Source: CAZNPL01 sp964574815
GTDB lineage: Bacteria; Planctomycetota; Phycisphaerae; UBA1845
NCBI GenBank assembly: GCA_964574815.1
Contig: CAZNPL010000066.1
Location: forward strand, 1 to 18,218
Reading direction: 5' to 3'
Length of the DNA stretch: 18,218 bases
How positions within the stretch are numbered: the first letter of the stretch is position 1; every line of letters starts with the position of its first letter. The position numbers and the translations under genes were made by a program. Of this stretch, positions 1 through 7,519 are shown piece after piece. The notes under the pieces were generated by a model. The model ran no database searches and was not told the DNA's origin. It saw only the letters and a list, made by a program, of their open reading frames with translations.

Positions 1-98
1 TTTCGAGTACTTTTTTGAAATCAAGCGAACCAATCACGCTTGATCAGGGTCTAGGCCACATGGCACCCATTACGGTGCCTGAAACGAGGAGGACGAAT
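1..98 (+). promoter_or_regulatory. Upstream region of the effector operon with two inverted repeats
   Basis: This stretch holds no gene. It has a perfect 8-bp inverted repeat, ATCAAGCG at 20-27 against CGCTTGAT at 37-44 with a 9-base gap, and a perfect 6-bp one, GGCACC at 62-67 against GGTGCC at 74-79. Both lie just upstream of the csb1 ribosome binding site (GAGGAGG, about 86-92), so they could be repressor operators or hairpins in the 5' leader of the mRNA. I see no convincing -35/-10 pair. A TTGAAA at 15-20 has no good -10 partner, so the operon promoter may lie left of the window. The dyads are seen directly; a regulatory role is inference. Confidence 0.4.
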
Positions 99-1400
99 AT
101 GGCTGATACGTTGACACTGCAAGTGCTCCAGGAAGCCGTTGGCGGAACCGCCGCGGCGTTGCGCTGTCGGACCAGGCTGCAACCGGCGGGCGGGGAAGGT
201 GCAAAGGTCTTTCCGCCGACGTACGCCGGGGCTGTGTATGCCACGGAGATGCGACGGCTTCCCGGCTTGGACCAACCAGTTGAGTGCGTCCTACTCGATT
301 CAGTTCAGTCGCAGGCCAACCGGATGGAAGAGGCGTTGCAGCAAGCAATTGACTCGGGGCGTTTCAGACAAGCCGATGTCGCCTTGCCGTTAGTCGAGGT
401 TGACTTCACTCCGTATTTTCCCGGTGAGGATCAGCCGGATAATTTGCGCCTGCTTGACCCGGTGGGAAGAGTCAGCACGCTTCAGGCTCCGCATCGCATT
501 GCCGATGCGATCCTGCGCGACAGTCGACACAACGGAACACCTTTCCGCGAGTCCGAGGTTGGTAGAGCCGTCAACCGCGTCAGCTCCGTGCATGCCACCG
601 CGCTTTTCGAGTTGTGTCCGACGGCACTGGTATTCGGCATGTGGGACTCGACCGGTCCCAAGGGTGGCCTTGGTGCAAAGTTCGAGCGGGCAATGGTCAG
701 TGAGATCGTGGGCATCGGCGCCGTGTACGGCGTCAAAACCAGTAGTCGAATCGATCCGCTTGGGATTCAACTCAAAGCCGGTCCGCTTTTCGCCGCAAAG
801 AAGGGTGGTTGGACCCTGGACGAAGTCGAAGCGAAACGCGAGAAGAATAAGGCCGTCGTGCTTGGAACAGACGGTCGGCCCTCGGAGGCAAACCATGGGA
901 ATGTCACCCCCTCGCTGTCAGAACGCGATCGAAATACCAGGGAATATCTTGGCGGTGGCGTAACGATTGATTACGCGGAGCAAATGGTCGTGCTCTCGTT
1001 GCCGGCGTTGCGACGACTGCGATTTCCGATCAACGGCACGCTCGATCCCAAGGTAGATAACGCGGCGCGGACGGTGCTTGCGGCACTGGGATTATGCGCG
1101 GCGGCGCTGGCGGCGGAAAACGGACTGGACCTGCGGTCACGTTGTCTCCTTTGGCCGACCGAGCCGCTGGACTGGGAACTGCTCGCCCGGCCCGGCGAGA
1201 ATCCGACGAAAGTATCGCTCGATTCGGAAGTCGCCATGGCCATACTCAAGGACGCGGTGGCAGAAGCCACAAAACTCGGGCTACGGTGGCGGAAGGAGCC
1301 GCTTGTGCTCACACCGTCGGACGAACTCGTAAAGCTGGTGGTGAAGAGTCAGGGGCTGGCTGTGCAGCAAGGCGGGGACAGCAGCGAAGGGGGTGAGTGA
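99..1400 (+). CDS. csb1: Csb1 / Cas7 backbone subunit of type I-G Cascade (GSU0053 family)
   Basis: Csb1 is the Cas7-type subunit that binds along the crRNA spacer and forms the backbone of the type I-G effector. The 433-residue product carries the family signature LDSVQSQANRMEEAL at residues 66-80, followed by a long RAMP-like body with FGMWDSTGPKGGLGAKFERA at residues 179-198, a glycine-rich segment typical of Csb1. The reading frame stays open back to position 15. The ATG at 99 is preferred because a strong GAGGAGG site (about 86-92) precedes it and the family N-terminus (MADTLTLQVLQEA) begins there. The 28 extra residues upstream have no family character. The stop TGA overlaps the ATG of csb2 by one base, so the two are probably translated in a coupled way. 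It is the first gene of a four-gene effector operon. The family is secure; the start is probable. Confidence 0.95.
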   Translation: MADTLTLQVLQEAVGGTAAALRCRTRLQPAGGEGAKVFPPTYAGAVYATEMRRLPGLDQPVECVLLDSVQSQANRMEEALQQAIDSGRFRQADVALPLVEVDFTPYFPGEDQPDNLRLLDPVGRVSTLQAPHRIADAILRDSRHNGTPFRESEVGRAVNRVSSVHATALFELCPTALVFGMWDSTGPKGGLGAKFERAMVSEIVGIGAVYGVKTSSRIDPLGIQLKAGPLFAAKKGGWTLDEVEAKREKNKAVVLGTDGRPSEANHGNVTPSLSERDRNTREYLGGGVTIDYAEQMVVLSLPALRRLRFPINGTLDPKVDNAARTVLAALGLCAAALAAENGLDLRSRCLLWPTEPLDWELLARPGENPTKVSLDSEVAMAILKDAVAEATKLGLRWRKEPLVLTPSDELVKLVVKSQGLAVQQGGDSSEGGE

Positions 1401-3148
1401 TGCCGTCGCTGACCATTGGCTGGGAGTATCTGACCGGGTATGCGGTGGCGACCGACCCCAGTAGCCGCGAACACGCCGAATGGCCTCCGCACCCGGGGCG
1501 TGTGTTCATGGCACTGGCGGCGGCGTGGTTTGAAACAGAACCACTAACCACCGATGACGAAGCGAGCACGGACTGGAAGGCCGAGGGCGACGCCCTGCGC
1601 TGGCTCGAAGCGCTGGGCGACCCTCAGCTTCAATTGCCGCGCGTCGAACCGGAGTTCGAGCGAACGAACGTGACCGTTTATGTGCCGGTGAACGACAAGG
1701 CCGGCCCAGCCGCGGCAACCCTTCAGTCGGCTCCGGCCCTCACACGCAGCAAGCAGCCACGTACGTTCCCGCGCGTGTGGGTTGGTCATGAGCTATGTTC
1801 AATGGACTGGCCAGAGGTCGACGGAGTCGAGAAACACTCTGACGCCCTGGACCGACTCTGTCGCAAAGTCACCCGGATAGGGCACTCGTCTTCACTCGTA
1901 CGTATGTGCGCCGGTAACCAAGTCTCGACCACGGAAATTCGTTCTGAAAAGTGGATTGCTGGCGAAGGGCTGGCCGACCATCAGGTTCGCAAGGTCTCAG
2001 GCGGCATGTTGGACATGCTGATCGAGCGATTCGGCGCAGTGGGGCGCATCCGGAACGCGGAGCTGATCGAGCAGATTGAAGCCTTGAAATCACAGAAGAC
2101 CGCCGTCAAAGGCAAGGGCTCGAAGGAGCGCAGAGCAGAGATCGCTGCGCAGATCGAGGTACTTGAACGCGAAGCGGACCAGCTTGATCCGCGTCCACCG
2201 GTGCGCCCCTCGTTGGGTTTGTGGTCCGGGTATCGACGCGATCAATACACGGTGTGCATCGACAATCAGCATACGCTTTTCGACACCGAGGTGCTGATAT
2301 TGACGCATGTCGATGGTCCGCGTTTGCCGGTGACGTCCGCGCTCGCGGTGACGGAGGCGCTGCGGAAGACGATCATGAGCGCCAGCGGTGTGCAGCCAGT
2401 CCCCGCGTGGGTCAGCGGGCACGAGCCGGATGGTGGGCCGCTTCGGAGCGACGACAACGGGCACCTGGCTATCATTCCGCTGGCGCACGTCGGGCACGAG
2501 CATGCGGACGGGCATCTGTTGGGCGTTGGGATGGTATTCCCGCGATCAGTAGGCCGCCGCGAGCGCGGTAGAGTCGTGGGCAGACTCTTGCTCGATGCTT
2601 CTGGACGGGCGCTTAGGGTGAAGCTGACACTCGGCCGATTGGGGGAGTGGGTAGTTGTCAAACGTGACTGGGCCGAGACGCGCCAGGCGCTCGCACAGGA
2701 GGCCTTGACCGGGGACGACCGCGGTGGTGCTGACATCTGGGCTTCCATAACGCCGGTCGTCCTCGACAGATTTCCGAAGTCAATCCGCCTGGAGGATCGT
2801 TCGGCGTGGACTAGGGAGGTGGTCGAGATCATCTCCGCGGCGTGCGTCCGCATCGGCTTGCCGGCGCCGGCGGACATAGACATTGACACGACAAGTTGGC
2901 AGCTCGGCAGCCCACGGGCGACGTGCAAGCGACGTCCGTTGCGCGGAGCCACCAGCGGCTCAAGGGAGGTCGGCGCGGCGCTGGGCGACGGCTTTCCACC
3001 TTTTCCGGCCAGGGGAACGAATGTGCCTCGGCCCCAGGTCCACGTGTGGCTTCGATTTGCCGAACCCGTCGTGGGGCCGATACTGCTCGGCGCCGGGCGA
3101 TATCGTGGTTATGGATTATGCAAGCCGCTAAAGGAGCACCGCCGATGA
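1400..3148 (+). CDS. csb2: Csb2, Cas5-Cas6 fusion subunit of type I-G Cascade (GSU0054 family)
   Basis: Csb2 combines a Cas5-like N-terminal part with a Cas6-like C-terminal part. In type I-G systems it cleaves the precursor crRNA and stays bound to the 3' end. The 582-residue product shows the family N-terminus, with EWPPHPGRVFMALAAAW near residues 27-43. It ends in a RAMP glycine-rich loop, GAGRYRGYG near 564-572. His548, in the strand just before that loop, is a candidate catalytic residue by analogy with Cas6 only. Residues 221-262 form a highly charged, probably coiled-coil segment between the two halves. The ATG at 1400 lies inside the csb1 stop (TGATG) and follows an AGGGGG site; a GTG one codon earlier is possible. 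The 3' end overlaps cas3 by four bases (ATGA). Confidence 0.94.
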   Translation: MPSLTIGWEYLTGYAVATDPSSREHAEWPPHPGRVFMALAAAWFETEPLTTDDEASTDWKAEGDALRWLEALGDPQLQLPRVEPEFERTNVTVYVPVNDKAGPAAATLQSAPALTRSKQPRTFPRVWVGHELCSMDWPEVDGVEKHSDALDRLCRKVTRIGHSSSLVRMCAGNQVSTTEIRSEKWIAGEGLADHQVRKVSGGMLDMLIERFGAVGRIRNAELIEQIEALKSQKTAVKGKGSKERRAEIAAQIEVLEREADQLDPRPPVRPSLGLWSGYRRDQYTVCIDNQHTLFDTEVLILTHVDGPRLPVTSALAVTEALRKTIMSASGVQPVPAWVSGHEPDGGPLRSDDNGHLAIIPLAHVGHEHADGHLLGVGMVFPRSVGRRERGRVVGRLLLDASGRALRVKLTLGRLGEWVVVKRDWAETRQALAQEALTGDDRGGADIWASITPVVLDRFPKSIRLEDRSAWTREVVEIISAACVRIGLPAPADIDIDTTSWQLGSPRATCKRRPLRGATSGSREVGAALGDGFPPFPARGTNVPRPQVHVWLRFAEPVVGPILLGAGRYRGYGLCKPLKEHRR

Positions 3149-6100
3149 GTGGACTAACAATCGATCGGTTCGGGGAGTTCTTCCAGGCACTGCATGGCCC
3201 AGATCCTTATCCGTGGCAAATGCGCCTGGCGGAACGCGTCGAAACGGGCGACTGGCCGGCGGCGATCGATCTGCCGACTGGCAGCGGCAAGACGGCGTGC
3301 ATCGACATCGCCGTTTTTGCGCTGGCCTGCCAGGCATCGCTCCCCACCGAGCAACGAACCGTGCCGCGACGCATCTTTTTCTGCGTGAATCGACGGGTCA
3401 TCGTGGACGAGGCATACAACCGCGCCCAACGCATTGCCAAGGCGATGCTGGAAGCCGAGAAGGGTGAGGGTGTCCTTGCAGATGTTGCCGACTCGCTCCG
3501 AAAAATCGCCGGGGCACAGTCAGACGGAATGAAGCCTCCGCTGGACGTGCTGGAACTTCGTGGCGGCATGTACCGGGACAACCGCTGGGCACGATCGATC
3601 ACGCAGCCGACAATCGTCTGCACAACAATCGACCAACTTGGCTCACGCCTGCTCTTCCGCGGCTACGGCGTTTCGTCCAACGCGGCGCCGATCCAGGCCG
3701 CCCTGATCGCTTACGATAGCCTGATCCTGCTCGACGAGGCGCATATCAGCCGCCCGTTCTTCCAAACGCTTGCCTACGTACGGCAATATCTTGACTCAAC
3801 CAAGTGGGCGGAGCGGGACATAGGCGTCAAACCGACCGTCGTAGTTCCCATGACGGCCACGCCGCCGGTAGGCATCGATTCGAACGAAATTATTCGGATT
3901 CTGCCCGGGGATCGCAGCAAGCCCCAGAATCGATCGCTCAATCTGCGGCTCGAGGCGCGCAAGCTGGCCGAGCTTCGAGCAACGAAGGATGTGGTCAAGG
4001 AAGCTGTTATAGTCGCCAGGGAAGTGGCCAAGAACGGATCCGTCGCCATCGGCATTATCGTCAACCGCGTGGCCACTGCGAAGGGTATCTACGAAGAACT
4101 TGTCAAGCTGCGGGAGGCGGAAAGAGAGAAGAAGCGGAAGATCGACCCCGATGCCGTCATCGAGTTGGTCATCGGGTCGATGCGGCCGATCGACCGCGAT
4201 AATCAGGCTAGGCGTCTGAGTCCTCTAATCGGCCCCCAGCGACCCAAGCCGTATTCCAACCAGACCAGCTTTGTCGTCGCTACCCAGTGCCTCGAGGTTG
4301 GGGCCGACTACGACTTCGACGCGCTGGTCACCGAGTGCGCTTCGCTCGACGCCCTGCGCCAGCGCTTCGGGCGTTTGAATCGTGGTGGTCGCAAAGACGC
4401 GGATGGAACGCCGATCGACGCCAGGGGCGTCATTCTGACCAACAAGAAAGACGCTAAGGCCGACGAGAAGCTCGACGAGACCAAGCCGCTGGACACAATC
4501 TACGGCAATGCCCTGGCGCGCACATGGAACTGGCTCATGCAATGCGCAACAAGAGTGACGGCCGGCAGCGAACCCGTCGAAGTAATCGACTTTGGCATCG
4601 ACGCCTTCGACATCCTGCTCAAGGATCATGGGGAGGATGGCCGTATCCCCATAGCTCTGCTTGCGCCGTCCGCGTCGCTCAATGCGCCGGTCATGCTACC
4701 CGCCTACGTCGACTTCTGGTGTCAGACGGCCCCGCGCCCCGAACCCGATCCCGACGTGTCGTTATTCCTGCACGGCGCTAATCCCAGCGAAGCGGACGTC
4801 CTGGTCTGTTGGCGCGCTGACATCGGAACCGATGAGACGCATCCGAAACCAGAGGAGTGGTGCGACATCGTCTCCTTGCTGCCTCCTACTTCCGCCGAGT
4901 GCATGCGCGTGCCGATTGGTCGCCTCCGCCGCTGGTTGGCGGATCAAATGGCCCAAGTGGAGGATCACGGCGACGTGCTGGGAGTTGGCGAGGCTCGCGA
5001 ACAAGGCATAGACGGAAACGGCTGCCACCTTCAATCACTGCAACATCGTGGCGTGCTATGGCGCGGCGCAAGGGAAAACACCCCGATTCGGTCGGCCAAG
5101 GACCTTCGCCCTGGCGATACGCTCGTGCTGCCCATCTCCGCCGGTGGCTGGAACGAACTCGGTCACATTCCCCACTTGGAGCAGGTGAGCACCAGATCAG
5201 GAGTACAGCGGATGGTGACACTCGACTTTCCGGCGGGAACGGCTGGCGATGCTGGGTCGGAGATGCCGGATAGCGCCGATACCAACACGAAGGCTGTTAC
5301 AGAGACCTCATGGATCGACGTCGCGGAAGTCGCCTTTCAAGCCGCCCGGGATCGCCTTGTCGTTCGCCTTCATCCGAACCTGTGGCCAAAGACGAGCTCA
5401 ATCGGCGACGTGGTTGAGAGGTTGGCGGATCGGCACGTACGTCTGAGCTGGCCCGAGCTACAAACATTCCTCAGGGTGCTCGCCGACGAGGTCGAACGAC
5501 TTGAACCGGAACGAGCCGGGCGAATGCGCCAACTCGCCAACGGCTCGAAGCCGCTGAGCGAAAACTACCCCGATGATCGTGGAGTCGTGCTCACATCACG
5601 TCAGCGTGGCGGTGCGGACTCAGTCTGGTTCCTGCCGTCGCTCGACGACGGCGTAGACGAACTGTCGCGCACGCAACGCGAGCAGCCTGTCCTGCTCGCC
5701 GACCACACCGATCACGTAACCGATGCGTTGAGCAAGTCGCTACCGCATTTGCCGCTCAAGGTGTTCGCCGATGCCCTCCAACGCGCCGCCCAACTGCACG
5801 ACCTCGGCAAGGCCGACGAACGCTTCCAGGCAATGCTCCGACGCACCGACCGCACCGACGCGTGGTTGCTCGCCGGTGTGACCTCGGCCCTGTTCGCCAA
5901 ATCGGACAGCCTGCCCATGACTAGAAATCGGCGCGATGTGGCCCGGCGACGCGCTGGACTACCTGACGGATTCCGTCACGAAATGTTGTCCATCCAACTT
6001 GCTGGACGCTCCGCACGACTGCCCGACGACCCGGTCATGCGAGACCTCGCTCTTCATCTCATTGCCGCCCATCATGGCCATGCGCGTCCTTTCGCCCCTG

Positions 6101-6363
6101 TGGTCACGGACGAAGACCTGCCCCCCATCGAAGTCGCAGGAATCACGCTATCCCGCGACGAACGTTTGCACCTGATCCCGCCGCACCGGCTGGACTCCGG
6201 CGTCGCCGAACGCTTCTGGTCGCTCACCCGTCGCTTCGGCTGGTGGGGGCTTGCCTACCTGGAAGCCGTCCTGCGCCTCGCCGACCAGCAGGCCAGCGCC
6301 GCGGAGGACGATGGTGCTTACCAGAACGAAGATTCCAATAGAGTCATGGAGACCACCGCATGA
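3145..6363 (+). CDS. cas3: Cas3 helicase-nuclease of type I-G, HD domain at the C-terminus
   Basis: Cas3 is the ATP-driven helicase and nuclease that degrades target DNA recognised by Cascade. The 1072-residue product has the helicase first: Q-motif-like PYPWQ (21-25), Walker A LPTGSGKT (43-50), DEAH (197-200), a SAT-type MTATPP, LEVGAD (383-388) and the arginine-finger motif QRFGRLNR (406-413). The HD nuclease comes last: LHDLGK with His885/Asp886, then AAHHGH near 974-979. This order, reversed from most Cas3 proteins, is known for type I-G. The frame is open back to 2896 inside csb2, but the ATG at 3145 has an AAAGGAG site at 3130-3136 and forms the ATGA overlap with csb2, and the protein homology begins there. 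The stop overlaps the cas8g start in the same way. All catalytic motifs I checked are intact, so the gene looks functional. Confidence 0.95.
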   Translation: MSGLTIDRFGEFFQALHGPDPYPWQMRLAERVETGDWPAAIDLPTGSGKTACIDIAVFALACQASLPTEQRTVPRRIFFCVNRRVIVDEAYNRAQRIAKAMLEAEKGEGVLADVADSLRKIAGAQSDGMKPPLDVLELRGGMYRDNRWARSITQPTIVCTTIDQLGSRLLFRGYGVSSNAAPIQAALIAYDSLILLDEAHISRPFFQTLAYVRQYLDSTKWAERDIGVKPTVVVPMTATPPVGIDSNEIIRILPGDRSKPQNRSLNLRLEARKLAELRATKDVVKEAVIVAREVAKNGSVAIGIIVNRVATAKGIYEELVKLREAEREKKRKIDPDAVIELVIGSMRPIDRDNQARRLSPLIGPQRPKPYSNQTSFVVATQCLEVGADYDFDALVTECASLDALRQRFGRLNRGGRKDADGTPIDARGVILTNKKDAKADEKLDETKPLDTIYGNALARTWNWLMQCATRVTAGSEPVEVIDFGIDAFDILLKDHGEDGRIPIALLAPSASLNAPVMLPAYVDFWCQTAPRPEPDPDVSLFLHGANPSEADVLVCWRADIGTDETHPKPEEWCDIVSLLPPTSAECMRVPIGRLRRWLADQMAQVEDHGDVLGVGEAREQGIDGNGCHLQSLQHRGVLWRGARENTPIRSAKDLRPGDTLVLPISAGGWNELGHIPHLEQVSTRSGVQRMVTLDFPAGTAGDAGSEMPDSADTNTKAVTETSWIDVAEVAFQAARDRLVVRLHPNLWPKTSSIGDVVERLADRHVRLSWPELQTFLRVLADEVERLEPERAGRMRQLANGSKPLSENYPDDRGVVLTSRQRGGADSVWFLPSLDDGVDELSRTQREQPVLLADHTDHVTDALSKSLPHLPLKVFADALQRAAQLHDLGKADERFQAMLRRTDRTDAWLLAGVTSALFAKSDSLPMTRNRRDVARRRAGLPDGFRHEMLSIQLAGRSARLPDDPVMRDLALHLIAAHHGHARPFAPVVTDEDLPPIEVAGITLSRDERLHLIPPHRLDSGVAERFWSLTRRFGWWGLAYLEAVLRLADQQASAAEDDGAYQNEDSNRVMETTA

Positions 6364-7319
6364 CTGTCGATTTTCCCACTGCCTCCAGCTCGGCCAACGG
6401 CGTCCCCATGCCTGGACTCGACGGCACCAATCCCCTTGGCTTCCTCGCTGCCCTTGGGGTATTTCGTGTCTTGGCCGATGGCCAAGGCGCTGATTCAGTA
6501 CGTATGGCATGGTCGCCATATGGCGGCACCTGGGTGCCTTTGATCAGCATCGGTGTTGGCAACGCGCCGGCTCAAGATGCGATTCTCGATGCGTTGCGTG
6601 ACCAGCTAGCCAAGGACATCAGCAGTCATCCGGCTCAGATCCTGCTTGACCTCAACGAGGATGATGTAGCCCCACGCCGCCAGTTGTTCTGCGATCGTGC
6701 GGCTCAATCCGCCGTCAACGATAGAATGTGGGCTGACTGGCTGGCAGCAGTCGCCAGCGATTTTGCACCAGCCGATGCGATCAACCAACTCCAGACCACT
6801 CGGCGGGACTACCACTACGGCAACCTGACCTCGGTGATCAAGGAGACACGGATCGAACATCTTCGCCGATCGATCTTCCAGCCGTGGGATTATGCTGACC
6901 CGCTGGACAATCAGTCCTTGCACCTCGACCCCAGTGAGGACCGTCGTCACGCGCACCAGTGGAACAAGCCCGCTGGCGATCCGGATCGCAAGAAATTCGG
7001 AGGTATGCTCGGCGCGAATCGCCTCGCAATCGAAGCGATTCCCCTGTTTACATCCGTTCCCGAAGGCGGCACGCTTCGGACGATCGGGTTTCATGGCAAC
7101 CGAAGTACGAATACACGGTGGACTTGGCCAATCTGGAGCACCAATATCGGGCTTTCCGTTGTTCGATCGTTGCTCGTTTTGCCGGAGCTCCAACAAGAGT
7201 CCCCTTCGTCTGCGGAGGTTGCCATGATGAGAGCGAGAGGCGTTGTCGCCGCTTACCGTACTAAACGGATTCTCGTTGGGAAAACTCCGAATTTCACGCC
7301 CTCGCGCAGAGTCATTTGA
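6360..7319 (+). CDS. cas8g: Cas8g, large-subunit-like protein of type I-G Cascade (Cas3-extension family)
   Basis: This 319-residue protein sits where type I-G loci carry the Cas8g (Cas8u2, also called Cas3-extension) subunit, which in the studied Thioalkalivibrio complex spans the effector and links it to Cas3. I recognise the N-terminal LDGTNPLGFLAALGVFRVL (residues 20-38) and the C-terminal run ending GKTPNFTPSRRV, which look like the two ends of this family, so the gene appears full length although short for a Cas8. No nuclease motif is visible. The ATG at 6360 overlaps the cas3 stop (ATGA) and follows GGAGA at 6348-6352. Met17 would be an alternative start nearer the conserved part. It closes the coupled effector operon. 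The subunit identity rests on recalled family motifs plus position; the alternative would be another divergent type I-G accessory protein. Confidence 0.82.
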   Translation: MTVDFPTASSSANGVPMPGLDGTNPLGFLAALGVFRVLADGQGADSVRMAWSPYGGTWVPLISIGVGNAPAQDAILDALRDQLAKDISSHPAQILLDLNEDDVAPRRQLFCDRAAQSAVNDRMWADWLAAVASDFAPADAINQLQTTRRDYHYGNLTSVIKETRIEHLRRSIFQPWDYADPLDNQSLHLDPSEDRRHAHQWNKPAGDPDRKKFGGMLGANRLAIEAIPLFTSVPEGGTLRTIGFHGNRSTNTRWTWPIWSTNIGLSVVRSLLVLPELQQESPSSAEVAMMRARGVVAAYRTKRILVGKTPNFTPSRRVI

Positions 7320-7477
7320 CCATAAGCCCTGCGACTTCAACGCCAGCGAATGGTTCAGGGTGCTTTGGCCATCGGCGCTGGGCGGCGGTGGACTGCGACT
7401 GAAGCCGCGACCCTGCCTCACCGATCTTTGACAAGTGAATAGAGTGAATGGGGCCGGCTGGCTCATGAGGAGGGCCG
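7320..7477 (+). other. Intergenic region between effector and adaptation modules, with a possible hairpin
   Basis: There is no convincing gene here. An interrupted hairpin can form from CCAGCG (7343-7348) plus ATGG (7350-7353) pairing with CCAT (7369-7372) plus CGCTGG (7376-7381), with a 15-base loop. It lacks a following T tract, so it is not a standard terminator. A TTGACA hexamer lies at 7428-7433 but has no recognisable -10 at 16-18 bases. The gap breaks the otherwise overlapping cas genes into two units and may hold mRNA processing or promoter elements. The structure is read from sequence; function is unknown. Confidence 0.35.
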
Positions 7478-7519
7478 ATGGGCTGGCGCATTCTCCCGCC
7501 CGCAGAGGGACCGATATAA
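7478..7519 (+). CDS. Possible 13-codon mini-gene coupled to cas4-cas1
   Basis: A tiny frame encodes MGWRILPPAEGPI and stop. A strong ribosome binding site, GAGGAGGG at 7467-7474, sits three bases before the ATG. Its stop TAA (7517-7519) overlaps the ATG of cas4-cas1 (7519-7521) as TAATG, the same kind of junction used elsewhere in this locus. It could be a leader peptide that brings ribosomes to cas4-cas1 by translational coupling, or a chance frame. It is too short for homology arguments and I know no named family for it. The evidence is only the site strength and the overlap. Confidence 0.35.
   Translation: MGWRILPPAEGPI

Noticed and set aside
2896..3144. N-terminal extension of Cas3 from 2896
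   Set aside because: It lies fully inside csb2, lacks family character, and the ATG at 3145 has a good ribosome site and an ATGA overlap.
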